Shown: positions 1 through 8,062 of the stretch, piece by piece
Layout: each line of letters starts with the position of its first letter
Numbering within the stretch: the first letter of the stretch is position 1
Assembly: GCF_006124995.1 (NCBI RefSeq)
Contig: NZ_QEWN01000011.1
Span: 1-46,207, forward strand
Length of the DNA: 46,207 nt
Origin: Vibrio sp. Hep-1b-8
GTDB lineage: Bacteria; Pseudomonadota; Gammaproteobacteria; Enterobacterales; Vibrionaceae
Direction: 5' to 3'
The notes under the pieces: generated by a model
What the model was told of the DNA's origin: nothing
The model's input: only the letters and a program-made list of their open reading frames with translations
Databases searched by the model: none
Made by a program: the position numbers and the translations under genes

Positions 1-1
1 A

Positions 2-598
2 TATGGTGGTTACAACTGGATATCACCAAATAAACATCAGCTATGTTGGTCACACGTGATCCGAAACCTACAACAGATTGCGGATTACACAGGTAAAGGT
101 CATACAGCTAAAATAGGCCAACGACTTGTTATGCTGAGCAAATTGGTCTTTCGAACGCGACATCGTTGGGAGTCCGAAACGATAAAATATAGCCTGTACC
201 TAAACAGATTAAGTCGAATAAGACAGCGTTTTAATTACTGGCTCAATAAAGGGAGCAAGCAAATACCAATTCAACGCTATCAAGGTCGCTGCAAAAAACT
301 GGATGAGCATAGCCCAAGCTTGTGGTTGTTCTTAACTAACCCCAAAATACCATTGACCAACAATGAAGCTGAACGCCGGCTTCGTGGCTTTGTTATTCAA
401 AGAAAAATCAGCTACGGCACTACCTCGGATGCAGGCGACAAGTTCCGAGACCGCCTACACTCGCTAATCGAAACTTGTAAAAAGCGAAAGATATCGTCAC
501 TTGATACGCTTTCACGCATAGTCAATGCTGTTGTTCGTCAGCAGCCGTACCCAAATGTGCTCGATCTTAAACACACGAGTTTTTACCTAAACACTTAG
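2..598 (+). CDS. IS66-family transposase (TnpC), C-terminal part, 5' end outside window
   Basis: The frame is open from base 2, so the gene enters from the left; the GTG at 56 is an internal codon, not the start. The protein begins YGGYNW...QLCWSH, typical of the IS66 DDE domain, and carries the family's C-terminal signature LTNNEAERRLRGFVIQRK followed by a GD...R...S.IETCKK segment that contains the last catalytic acidic residue. It would catalyse cut-and-paste movement of the element. The stop lies 26 bases before the apparent element end at 624, which fits IS66 layout (tnpC last). Whether the upstream part is intact cannot be seen. Confidence 0.9.
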   Translation, partial: YGGYNWISPNKHQLCWSHVIRNLQQIADYTGKGHTAKIGQRLVMLSKLVFRTRHRWESETIKYSLYLNRLSRIRQRFNYWLNKGSKQIPIQRYQGRCKKLDEHSPSLWLFLTNPKIPLTNNEAERRLRGFVIQRKISYGTTSDAGDKFRDRLHSLIETCKKRKISSLDTLSRIVNAVVRQQPYPNVLDLKHTSFYLNT

Positions 599-605
599 TC
601 AACAC

Positions 606-624
606 GGTGCTGGTGAACGCTTAC
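606..624 (+). repeat. IS66 right terminal inverted repeat (IRR)
   Basis: Read on the minus strand it begins GTAAGCGTTCACCAGCACC. The GTAAGCG tip is the conserved IS66 end. The matching left repeat is not in the window. Confidence 0.7.
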
Positions 625-690
625 CTTTACCGAATCAAACCATCCACTGCCGGATAATTCATGGATTGAACCTCGATTCGTTTTAAGCCA

Positions 691-716
691 GCCCGAAAGA
701 AATTTCGGGCTTTTTT
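691..716 (+). terminator. Rho-independent terminator right of the IS66 element
   Basis: The stem gcccgaaa/tttcgggc (691-698 with 703-710) has a 4-base loop and is followed by six T. It would end transcription coming from the IS or from the gene the IS interrupted. Confidence 0.85.
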
Positions 717-965
717 ATCTTTCTATAGTCGATAATTGACACAAATTGATATTGAATAGAATTAAATTAATGTCATTACATCATTAAACAAAATATCATT
801 CCTTACTATGCTAAAGTATGACGATATTGTTCTTGTTGATTGTTAAATCAATCATTAACTTACATTTAATAAGTCATCTTCATCTCAATTATTAATCTTA
901 TTGTTAATGCTAATGACTATATTGATAGTCTGATAATTAACTACTCATTTTAAAATTATACTGCA

Positions 966-980
966 TGATAATCATTGTCA
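966..980. promoter_or_regulatory. Fur box candidate
   Basis: TGATAATCATTGTCA matches the 7-1-7 Fur consensus TGATAATNATTATCA at all but one defined position. A tatact -10-like hexamer sits just before it at 957-962, so Fur binding would cover the start of a rightward transcript. The nearest gene in that direction, phaB, starts about 355 bases further on; the true target is unclear. Confidence 0.55.
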
Positions 981-1336
981 TTAAACAAGTGATGAAGACT
1001 AATGAAATAAGTGTAAATACTAATATACCGTGAAAAAACAGCAAGATAGATGTTATTGATAGAATGGGAGTTCAATTAAAGTCTAGTTTAATCAATTAGA
1101 TATCGATTGTTAACAAGGATATAACATTTCATTCCATATGAGACATTGTTCACCTTTATGCATAAAAAGTGAAAAAATATTTGAAGTGTAATAATTAGGT
1201 ATTAGCTTAGTTTAATAAGAGGTAAGTAAAATGCCTTAGATTATTTATTCTATATTTGTCGCAATGAAAAATATATAACGAGAGCTTTTCAATATTTGTT
1301 TGGATTATTAATTGCTGTAAAGAATGGAGTCTCTTA

Positions 1337-2077
1337 ATGAAGAAAATCGCTTTGATCACTGGATCGAAAGGCGGAATTGGTTCTGCTATTTCCTCACAAC
1401 TCGTCGAGGATGGCTACCGAGTCATCGCCACTTACTATACTGGTAATTATGAGTGTGCGTTGGAATGGTTTAATGAAAAAGGATTTAACCAAGATCAGGT
1501 TCGATTGTTTGAGCTTGACGTAACAGACACCGAGCAATGTGCTGAGCGACTAGCTAAATTGCTTGAGGAAGAGGGAACGATTGACGTGATCGTCAATAAT
1601 GCTGGGATCACCCGAGATGGTCTGTTTAAAAAAATGTCTCCTTCTGCGTGGCGAGATGTTATCGAAACCAACCTTAATAGTGTTTTCAATGTGACTCAGC
1701 CCCTATTTTCTGCGATGTGTGAAAAGGGGAATGGTCGCGTAATCAACATCTCTTCAGTCAACGGTCTTAAAGGACAGTTTGGTCAAACTAACTACTCTGC
1801 AGCTAAAGCCGGAATGATCGGTTTTTCTAAAGCACTTGCAGCGGAAGGTGCTCGAAGTGGTGTGACGGTTAACGTTGTGGCACCAGGTTATACCGGCACT
1901 CCTATGGTCGAAGATATGCGTCCAGAAGTGCTCGAATCAATTAAAGAGCAGATCCCGATGCGACGTCTTGCAACGCCTCACGAAATTGCACAATCCGTCT
2001 CTTATTTGGTCAGTGATGCTGGAGCCTACATTACAGGGGAAACACTCTCTGTAAATGGCGGCTTATACATGAATTAA
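1337..2077 (+). CDS. phaB: Acetoacetyl-CoA reductase (PhaB)
   Basis: A cytoplasmic short-chain dehydrogenase of 246 residues, the usual PhaB length. It reduces acetoacetyl-CoA to (R)-3-hydroxybutyryl-CoA with NADPH, the second step of polyhydroxybutyrate synthesis. Visible motifs are the nucleotide-binding TGSKGGIG at residues 8-15, NNAG at 87-90, and the catalytic Ser140, Tyr153, Lys157 set (YSAAK). It is the first gene of phaBAPC; phaA follows after 12 bases. SDR proteins are easily confused with FabG, but the neighbours phaA, phaP and phaC settle the assignment. Confidence 0.95.
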   Translation: MKKIALITGSKGGIGSAISSQLVEDGYRVIATYYTGNYECALEWFNEKGFNQDQVRLFELDVTDTEQCAERLAKLLEEEGTIDVIVNNAGITRDGLFKKMSPSAWRDVIETNLNSVFNVTQPLFSAMCEKGNGRVINISSVNGLKGQFGQTNYSAAKAGMIGFSKALAAEGARSGVTVNVVAPGYTGTPMVEDMRPEVLESIKEQIPMRRLATPHEIAQSVSYLVSDAGAYITGETLSVNGGLYMN

Positions 2078-2089
2078 AGGGACGATTAG

Positions 2090-3298
2090 ATGGAAAAAAT
2101 ATTTATTGTAGCAGCAAAACGCACACCGATCGGCGCTTTCGGTGGCTCGTTGAAAGACATTTCTGCCGGCAATCTAGCGTCAATTGCCATCAAAGCAGCG
2201 ATTGCTGACAGTGGCGTTAAGGTTGACGCGATCGATGAAGTCATTGTCGGCAACGTGGTGAGTGCCGGACAAGGTATGGGCGTTGGTCGACAAGCTGCGA
2301 TTTACGCTGGTATTCCGCATCAAGTGCCTGCTTATTCACTCAATATGGTGTGTGGCAGTGGTATGAAGACGGTGATGGATGCCGCAAGCCACATCAAAGC
2401 CGGTGATGCAAATATCGTGGTAGCAGCTGGTGTAGAAGTAATGTCTCAAATCCCATTCACAGCACCATCAAGTATTCGAGATGGCCACAAAATGGGCAAT
2501 ATGAATCTGACCGACCTACTGATTAACGACGGGCTGACGGATGTTTATAACCAATACCATATGGGGGTTACGGCTGAAAACGTGGCCAAATTGGTGGGTA
2601 TTAGCCGTCAGCAGCAAGATGAATATGCATTGGCAAGTCAGTTAAAAGCGGTGTCTGCAATTGAGGCGGGTAAGTTTAAGCAAGAGATCGTCCCGGTTGA
2701 TGTTAAAAAACGTCGTGAAACCGTCGTGTTCGATACTGATGAATATCCAAAGCCTGACGCGACTCTGACTGGTTTGTCAAACCTGCGTCCAGCGTTTGAT
2801 AAAGAAGGGACCGTTACCGCCGGCAATGCGTCAGGAATCAATGATGGTGCCAGTGCCATCATCGTCGCAAGTGAATCGGCGGTGAAGGAGCACGGGCTGA
2901 CGCCAATCGCTGAAGTCGTTAGCTATGCTCAGTCTGGACTTGAACCCGAAATCATGGGACTTGGCCCTGTTGAAGCTGTCAGCCTCGCATTGCAAAAAGC
3001 GCAACTGACTACAGATGATATTGGTGTCTATGAGCTCAATGAAGCGTTTGCTGCTCAGGCACTGGGTGTGATTCACCAACTGGCTGAAAAGCACGGTGTG
3101 TCAGTCTCCTCAATTCTTGATAAAGCCAACGTTAATGGCGGTGCAATAGCACTTGGTCATCCACTCGGAGCCTCCGGAAACAGAATTCTAGTTTCACTCA
3201 TCCATGAACTTAATCGCAGTGGAAATCAATACGGTGTCGCTTCACTTTGTGTTGGCGGCGGTATGGGGACTGCTGTTGTTATCAAATCAATTAACTAA
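2090..3298 (+). CDS. phaA: Acetyl-CoA C-acetyltransferase (beta-ketothiolase, PhaA)
   Basis: A 402-residue biosynthetic thiolase that condenses two acetyl-CoA into acetoacetyl-CoA, feeding PhaB. The three catalytic residues of the family are in place: Cys88 in NMVCGSG, His357 in ALGHPLGASG and Cys387 in SLCVGGGMG. The start is preceded by a short agggacgat site in the 12-base gap after phaB, which indicates co-transcription and probably coupled translation. Thiolases of fatty-acid degradation look similar; the operon context makes PhaA the better call. Confidence 0.95.
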   Translation: MEKIFIVAAKRTPIGAFGGSLKDISAGNLASIAIKAAIADSGVKVDAIDEVIVGNVVSAGQGMGVGRQAAIYAGIPHQVPAYSLNMVCGSGMKTVMDAASHIKAGDANIVVAAGVEVMSQIPFTAPSSIRDGHKMGNMNLTDLLINDGLTDVYNQYHMGVTAENVAKLVGISRQQQDEYALASQLKAVSAIEAGKFKQEIVPVDVKKRRETVVFDTDEYPKPDATLTGLSNLRPAFDKEGTVTAGNASGINDGASAIIVASESAVKEHGLTPIAEVVSYAQSGLEPEIMGLGPVEAVSLALQKAQLTTDDIGVYELNEAFAAQALGVIHQLAEKHGVSVSSILDKANVNGGAIALGHPLGASGNRILVSLIHELNRSGNQYGVASLCVGGGMGTAVVIKSIN

Positions 3299-3333
3299 CC
3301 CAATTAAATGGACTTAACTTAGGAGTACCAACC

Positions 3334-3681
3334 ATGTACACAGATTTTTTCAAGACGTTTGCAGATCAAACAGAAAAGACAATGGAACCATACGTAAAAT
3401 TCAACAAGCTAGTGACAAAGAATGTTGAAGTACTCACTGAGCTTCAGCTTAACGCTATTCGTACTTACAGTGATATGGGTCTCGCTCAGATGAAAGCAGC
3501 CAGTGAAATCAAAGATGCGACGTCACTGACCGCTTTTAGTGGTCAGCAGCTAGCGGCACTAACCAAACTTTCTCAACAGATGATGGACGACAGCAACAAG
3601 CTTCAGGCGATTGCGAAAGAGTTCAAAGACGATGTTGAGCAAATGACATCGGAAAACCTTAAGACAGTGACTCCTGCATAA
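3334..3681 (+). CDS. phaP: Phasin (PHA granule-associated protein)
   Basis: A small, mostly helical, charged 115-residue protein with no signal peptide, starting MYTDFFKTFADQTEK. Its length, its helical heptad-like pattern and its place between phaA and phaC match phasin-family proteins, which coat PHA granules and control their number and size. A strong ribosome site (taggagtacc) precedes it. A hairpin terminator lies directly after it, so phasin may be made in excess over the synthase encoded downstream. Confidence 0.85.
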   Translation: MYTDFFKTFADQTEKTMEPYVKFNKLVTKNVEVLTELQLNAIRTYSDMGLAQMKAASEIKDATSLTAFSGQQLAALTKLSQQMMDDSNKLQAIAKEFKDDVEQMTSENLKTVTPA

Positions 3682-3694
3682 CACTGACTTTTTT

Positions 3695-3716
3695 GCCGCC
3701 GAAAGGCGGCTCTTTT
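3695..3716 (+). terminator. Hairpin between phaP and phaC (attenuator candidate)
   Basis: A perfect GC stem gccgcc/ggcggc (3695-3700 with 3705-3710), a gaaa tetraloop and a T-rich tail tctttt. No separate phaC promoter is obvious in the 55-base gap, so partial termination would lower phaC relative to phaP. Confidence 0.7.
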
Positions 3717-3736
3717 CCGATCTTAGGAGTCGTTAT

Positions 3737-5515
3737 ATGTTACAAAACTTCTTTTCGGACTACCTTGTTAAGCTCCAAGAAACCAATCAAAAGTGGTGGG
3801 AAGATCTAGAGTTGAGCAGGGCAGCCGCAAACTCCCCACTCAATAAAGCAATGCAAGAGGTTAACCTCGAAGATACCGCCAAGTTATTCGAAAGCGCGGC
3901 GAATCAGCCTGCGGCATTGCTTAAAATTCAGGCCGAGTGGTGGCAACAGCAGTTGCAGATTTGGCAAAATGTCGCGCTTACGGCCAACACAGAGGACGTC
4001 GTCAGCGCAGAAAAAGGTGACAAGCGCTTCTCTAACGAAGAGTGGCAAAAAGACATCTTTTTTAATTTCATCAAACAGTCTTATCTACTGTTTAGCAAAA
4101 CCTATCTTGAGACAATCAACAGCATTGAAGGACTTGATGAGAAAAGCAAAGAGCGCATTAGTTTTTTTTCTAGACAAGCCATCAATGCACTGTCACCAAG
4201 CAATTACATTGCGACCAATCCAGAATTACTTAAGCTGACACTAGAACAAAACGGTGAGAACTTATTAGCGGGTTTGGAACAACTGAAAGAAGATGTTGAG
4301 TCGAGTGCGGATATTCTCAAGATTCGTATGACCAACAATAATGCGTTCCGATTGGGTGAGGATATTGCCAATACCCAAGGTGACATCGTGTATCGCAACG
4401 AATTGTTTGAACTGATTCAGTACCGCCCGTTGACGGAAACGGTCAACGCGACACCGTTATTGATTGTTCCGCCTTTTATCAATAAATACTACATCCTTGA
4501 TCTGCGAGAAAAGAACTCTATGGTTCGCTGGTTACTGGAACAGGGACACGCGGTATTTATGATCTCATGGCGTAACCCAGGGAAGTCTCAGCAGAATGTC
4601 GAGTTTGGCGACTATGTCACTGAAGGTGTCGTGAAAGCGGTCAGTGCCATTGAAGATATCACCGGTCAGGAACAGATTAACGCCGCAGGCTATTGTATTG
4701 GCGGGACGGTTCTGGCAAGCACGGTTGCCTACTACGCTGCGAAGCGAATGAAGAAACGCATTAAGAGCGCGTCCTTCTTCACCACCTTGCTCGATTTCTC
4801 GCAGCCTGGTGAAGTGGGGGCGTACATTAACGATACCATCATCAATGCAATCGAAGTGCAGAATAACGCCAAAGGTTACATGGACGGACGCTCGTTGAGT
4901 GTCACTTTCAGCCTGTTACGTGAAAACAGCCTGTACTGGAATTACTACGTAGATAATTATCTCAAAGGCAATAGCCCGGTAGATTTTGATCTGTTGTATT
5001 GGAACAGTGACAGCACGAACGTCGCAGCGGATACGCATAACTTTATGTTAAGAGAGCTATATCTCAACAATAAGTTGGTGGCGGATAAAGGCGTTAAAGT
5101 TGGCGGTGTATGGATCGACCTGAATAAAATCAAGATCCCAAGTTACTTCGTTTCAACCAAAGAAGACCATATCGCATTGTGGCAGGGCACCTATCGTGGT
5201 GCGCTCAACGTTGGCGGAAACAAAACCTTTGTGCTTGGTGAATCGGGTCATATTGCTGGTATTGTTAACCATCCAGCCAAAGAGAAGTATGGGTACTGGA
5301 CGAATGATTCTCTGGACGATAGTGCAGAGGAGTGGTTGTCAAACGCTTCCCATAGTGAGGGGTCATGGTGGACGCATTGGCACCAGTGGTTGTTGTCGTT
5401 CAATCCAGACGAACAGGTAGCGCCATTTACGGTAGGAAATGAACAGTTCCCTGCAATTGAAGCAGCGCCGGGACAATACGTCAAACAGACCTTACCGATC
5501 ACGTCGGACAACTAG
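3737..5515 (+). CDS. phaC: Class I poly(3-hydroxyalkanoate) synthase (PhaC)
   Basis: A 592-residue polymerase that joins (R)-3-hydroxyacyl-CoA units into polyester on the granule surface. The catalytic triad of PHA synthases is visible: Cys320 in the lipase-like box GYCIGGT (Cys replaces the lipase Ser), Asp477 in TKEDHIA and His505 in ESGHIAG. The N-terminal 200 residues are the helical region typical of class I enzymes, and the length (about 590) also fits class I. No phaE/phaR partner is present, which supports class I. The gene has its own taggag ribosome site and is followed by a strong terminator. Confidence 0.97.
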   Translation: MLQNFFSDYLVKLQETNQKWWEDLELSRAAANSPLNKAMQEVNLEDTAKLFESAANQPAALLKIQAEWWQQQLQIWQNVALTANTEDVVSAEKGDKRFSNEEWQKDIFFNFIKQSYLLFSKTYLETINSIEGLDEKSKERISFFSRQAINALSPSNYIATNPELLKLTLEQNGENLLAGLEQLKEDVESSADILKIRMTNNNAFRLGEDIANTQGDIVYRNELFELIQYRPLTETVNATPLLIVPPFINKYYILDLREKNSMVRWLLEQGHAVFMISWRNPGKSQQNVEFGDYVTEGVVKAVSAIEDITGQEQINAAGYCIGGTVLASTVAYYAAKRMKKRIKSASFFTTLLDFSQPGEVGAYINDTIINAIEVQNNAKGYMDGRSLSVTFSLLRENSLYWNYYVDNYLKGNSPVDFDLLYWNSDSTNVAADTHNFMLRELYLNNKLVADKGVKVGGVWIDLNKIKIPSYFVSTKEDHIALWQGTYRGALNVGGNKTFVLGESGHIAGIVNHPAKEKYGYWTNDSLDDSAEEWLSNASHSEGSWWTHWHQWLLSFNPDEQVAPFTVGNEQFPAIEAAPGQYVKQTLPITSDN

Positions 5516-5535
5516 TCTGTTCAGTGCAAGATTAA

Positions 5536-5565
5536 AGCCTCTGGTTAACCACCAGAGGCTTTTTG
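5536..5565 (+). terminator. Terminator of the pha operon
   Basis: A perfect 10-bp stem agcctctggt/accagaggct (5536-5545 with 5551-5560), a 5-base loop, then ttttg. Confidence 0.95.
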
Positions 5566-5624
5566 TTTGTATTCTCTACATCAATCTGTTTTAGTGGGTT
5601 TAACTGGTTAGGAGAGGGAACGGA

Positions 5625-6317
5625 ATGAAAACCATCGGTATTATTGGCGGAATGAGCTGGGAGTCGACAGTGACGTATTACAAACAGCTTAATCAAGGTA
5701 TAAAAAGTGCGTTAGGCGGTTTGCACTCGGCAAAAGTGGTACTCAATAGTGTCGACTTTGCTGAAATTGAAGCGCTACAACGCTCAGGCGACTGGCAAGC
5801 CAATGCTGATATTCTCTGTCAGGCGGCGCAGTCTTTAGAACGAGCGGGCGCAGAATTTGTTCTTATCGCGACCAACACCATGCACAAAGTGGCGCAGCAG
5901 GTTGAAGAGTCGATCTCCATCCCGCTTCTCCATATTGCGGATGCGACTGGTGAGGCGTTAACAGAGCAGGGAATCACTAAAATTGGCCTATTAGGCACAG
6001 CATATACGATGGATCAGGGCTTCTATAAGCAACGTCTAACCGATAAATATGGTATTGAAGTTGTGGTTCCAAATGGCGTTCAGCGTCAACTCGTTCATAC
6101 CGTAATATACGATGAACTCTGTCAAGGGCAGATCAGTCAACGTTCCAAGGATGACTTTCTCACCATTATTGACGACCTCTATGCCGATGGAGCACAAGGG
6201 GTGATCCTTGGTTGTACCGAGATTGGTTTGCTGGTTGAACAGGCAGACACGCGAGTGCCGTTGTTCGATACCGTAATGATTCACGTTGAGGCTGCGGTAA
6301 AAGAGGCACTGCGATGA
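5625..6317 (+). CDS. Aspartate/glutamate racemase family protein (YgeA-like)
   Basis: A 230-residue PLP-independent amino-acid racemase. It resembles E. coli YgeA, a broad-specificity racemase, from the first residues (MKTIGIIGGMSWEST). The two active-site positions are Thr83 in ATNTMH and Cys197 in GCTEI, the same Thr/Cys pair as in YgeA rather than the Cys/Cys pair of glutamate racemase. A good ribosome site (ggagaggg) lies upstream. The next gene, an MFS transporter, overlaps its end by 4 bases, so the two are translationally coupled and the transporter may move the same amino acids. The true substrate is unknown. Confidence 0.85.
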   Translation: MKTIGIIGGMSWESTVTYYKQLNQGIKSALGGLHSAKVVLNSVDFAEIEALQRSGDWQANADILCQAAQSLERAGAEFVLIATNTMHKVAQQVEESISIPLLHIADATGEALTEQGITKIGLLGTAYTMDQGFYKQRLTDKYGIEVVVPNGVQRQLVHTVIYDELCQGQISQRSKDDFLTIIDDLYADGAQGVILGCTEIGLLVEQADTRVPLFDTVMIHVEAAVKEALR

Positions 6318-7483
6318 ATCGTAACGTTTGGCTTTTATCGCTGTGCCAAGCGCTATTAATGACTGGCAATATCCTTTTGATTTCTGTTATTGGATTGGTA
6401 GGAAAAACACTGGCTCCCAATAGCAGTCTGATTACTTTACCTGTCGCAGTGCAATTTCTAGGTTTGATGAGCGCGACGATTCCAGCTTCTTTGATCATGG
6501 GCAAGCTGGGGCGTAGAAAAGGGTTTAGCATTGGTAATATCATCGGTATTAGCGGGGCAAGCTTAGCGACATATGCTTTGTCTATAAAGGCTTTCTCTCT
6601 GTTTTGCGCAGGTACTTTCTTATTGGGGATTGGGATCGGTTTTGGCACCCTGTACCGATTTGCAGCCATTGAAGTGTGTGATGAAAGTGCAAGGCATCGT
6701 GCGATATCGATCTCAATGGCTGGCGGCGTGTTGGCCGCCATACTGGGTCCAAACTTGGCCATCTACTCTCAGCAATGGTCCTCCGATGGGCTTTATGTTG
6801 GGGCATTTATGGCACTGATTGTCCTGAATATTTGTGCGCTTTGCTTATTGCAAACTATTCAGTTCCCTAAGCCACTGTCAGCGACGCAAGTAAGCAAAGT
6901 CGACTCATTAGCGACGATCATCAGAGCGCCCAACTTTATGGTGTCCGTGTTCGCTGCAATGGTGGCATATGCGGTCATGAATATCCTGATGACGGCGACA
7001 CCACTCGCTATGATTGGTTGCGGCTTCGATTTTAATAAAGCGGCGGGCGTGATCGAATGGCACGTTCTGGGTATGTTCGTTCCTGCGTTCTTTACCGGCC
7101 GTCTGATAGAACGCTTTGATGCCAGAAGAATGATATTGTCGGGCGGCTTACTATTTATTCTATGTATTGCCATCAATATACATGGTCAGTCGATTTGGCA
7201 CTTCAGCTTGGCTCTGGTTCTCTTAGGTGTCGGCTGGAACTTTATGTTTATTGTGGCAACCGGATTGTTTAGTCAATCTTACCAAAATCACAATAAGTCT
7301 AAAGCTCAGGCATTTAACGAATTTTTTGTCTTTAGCTGTGTGACGATCACGGCCTTAATGTCAGGGTGGTTAGAGGCATCCGTAGGTTGGCGGACGATGA
7401 ATGTCTACGTATTGCCATTTGTGTTAGCTGTGATTGTTGTGTTTGGCGTTAATACCTACAAAACAAGCAAATTAGCGGCTTAA
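6314..7483 (+). CDS. MFS transporter, substrate unknown
   Basis: A 389-residue polytopic inner-membrane protein with about 12 hydrophobic segments. The loop between helices 2 and 3 carries GKLGRRKG at residues 63-70, the conserved MFS motif A. Its ATG overlaps the racemase stop (atga), which argues for a two-gene unit and perhaps for export or uptake of D-amino acids; that link is inference. The length fits 12-helix drug- or metabolite-type MFS carriers. A terminator follows at 7501. Confidence 0.85.
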   Translation: MNRNVWLLSLCQALLMTGNILLISVIGLVGKTLAPNSSLITLPVAVQFLGLMSATIPASLIMGKLGRRKGFSIGNIIGISGASLATYALSIKAFSLFCAGTFLLGIGIGFGTLYRFAAIEVCDESARHRAISISMAGGVLAAILGPNLAIYSQQWSSDGLYVGAFMALIVLNICALCLLQTIQFPKPLSATQVSKVDSLATIIRAPNFMVSVFAAMVAYAVMNILMTATPLAMIGCGFDFNKAAGVIEWHVLGMFVPAFFTGRLIERFDARRMILSGGLLFILCIAINIHGQSIWHFSLALVLLGVGWNFMFIVATGLFSQSYQNHNKSKAQAFNEFFVFSCVTITALMSGWLEASVGWRTMNVYVLPFVLAVIVVFGVNTYKTSKLAA

Positions 7484-7500
7484 TTCAGCGTTAAATGAGA

Positions 7501-7527
7501 AAGGCAGGGGGATACCTGCCTTGTTTA
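7501..7527 (+). terminator. Terminator after the racemase-MFS pair
   Basis: Stem aaggcagg/cctgcctt (7501-7508 with 7515-7522), a 6-base loop, then a T-rich stretch tgttta. Confidence 0.8.
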
Positions 7528-7630
7528 TATAGTGAATTTTTGTCAGTTACTCACAAGAAAAGGAGAATAGAAAAGTGATTCTGAGTATTAGAATTGTGAT
7601 GAAATAAGTTCCACAAGTTCATTTTCGGTA

Positions 7631-7773
7631 ACTCGTGCATTTAGCCAACCAAAGTTTTACGAACTATAACGATGTTGTCGAGAAGGTATGTAGAGCATGG
7701 AATTGCTTCTTGGAAAGTGCAGATTTGGGTGCAAACGATGTGCAAAAGGGAGTGGGTTAACCTGACCAGTTAA
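7631..7773 (+). pseudogene. IS630-family transposase, degraded C-terminal fragment
   Basis: One frame reads LANQSFTNYNDVVEKV then CRAWNCFLESADL, the C-terminal end of Vibrio-type IS630 transposases. At about 7728 one extra g shifts the frame; removing it restores VQTMCKREWVNLTS and a stop at 7771-7773. A stop also lies just before the fragment. The body of the gene is missing, so this is a dead relic. Confidence 0.65.
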
Positions 7774-7785
7774 TTTTCCAGATTG

Positions 7786-7932
7786 GTATTAGGTGGGAAA
7801 CTAAGTCTAAGAAATTACAACGCTCAGGTTGGTGAGGCTTACGCAATGATCAAAGCATTGAACAAGCTCACGGGGCTTGGTATGCCTGAAACACAGTATG
7901 TCATTTTAAAATCAAGGAAGCATTTAACATGA
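7786..7932 (+). pseudogene. IS5-family (IS903-type) transposase, C-terminal fragment
   Basis: The frame reads GGKLSLRNYNAQVGEAYAM then IKALNKLTGLGMPE, the conserved tail of IS903-like transposases, and ends at the stop 7930-7932. It begins only 13 bases after the end of the IS630 fragment, with no start codon or N-terminal part, so it is a truncated remnant left by nested insertions or deletions. Confidence 0.65.
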
Positions 7933-7964
7933 GTAGTTTTACAGGCAAAGCTGAACTGAATGAT

Positions 7965-7988
7965 AACCAACTACTGAAGTAGGTGGTT
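7965..7988 (+). repeat. Imperfect hairpin resembling an IS200/IS605 element end
   Basis: A 10-bp stem with one mismatch (aaccaactac/gtaggtggtt) closes on a tgaa loop and is followed by ttaggg. IS200/IS605 elements carry such subterminal hairpins instead of inverted repeats; the ctgaag...ggtggttta pattern is reminiscent of them. No transposase gene is attached. Confidence 0.35.
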
Positions 7989-8002
7989 TAGGGCTGAAAA
8001 TA

Positions 8003-8033
8003 AAAATCCCTCGAACTTTTTCGAGGGGTTTTT
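8003..8033. terminator. Bidirectional terminator, mainly for dmsABC
   Basis: Stem ccctcgaa/ttcgaggg (8008-8015 with 8020-8027), flanked by aaaaat on the left and gttttt on the right, so it works in both directions. On the minus strand it lies about 35 bases past the dmsC stop. Confidence 0.85.
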
Positions 8034-8062
8034 AATCTCAAATAGGATTGAAAGAAAACTAA

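Larger units (their letters stand above)
1..624 (+). mobile_element. Right part of an IS66-family insertion sequence
   Basis: It contains the 3' part of the transposase gene and ends at a sequence whose reverse complement starts GTAAGCGTTCACCAG, matching the GTAAGCG start usual for IS66 terminal repeats. If the end is at 624, the next eight bases (625-632, ctttaccg) would be the right copy of the 8-bp target duplication expected for this family. The left end and accessory genes tnpA/tnpB lie outside the window. Confidence 0.8.
625..1336. other. AT-rich gene-free gap between IS66 end and phaB
   Basis: About 710 bases without a supportable gene. Just after the IS end, one frame reads LPNQTIHC...LNLDSF and stops at 686, five bases before a clear terminator, so this may be the tail of a gene cut off by the IS. 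The rest is very AT-rich, full of attaat-like runs, and holds a Fur-like box at 966-980. The phaB promoter must lie in its right part; phaB itself has a ggag ribosome site at 1326-1329. Confidence 0.6.
7484..8062. other. Gene-free 580-base region made of IS remnants
   Basis: Apart from terminators at both ends, the stretch holds an IS630-like fragment, an IS903-like fragment and a possible IS200/IS605 end, all on the plus strand. Nothing convincing is seen in 7528-7630. Confidence 0.6.

Noticed and set aside
56..58. GTG as start of the IS66 transposase gene
   Set aside because: The frame is open back to base 2 and the extra residues match the family, so the gene enters from outside the window.
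6166..6762. Minus-strand open frame of 198 codons across the racemase and MFS genes
   Set aside because: It lies antisense over two well-supported coupled genes, has low-complexity Pro/Arg content and no recognisable motif.
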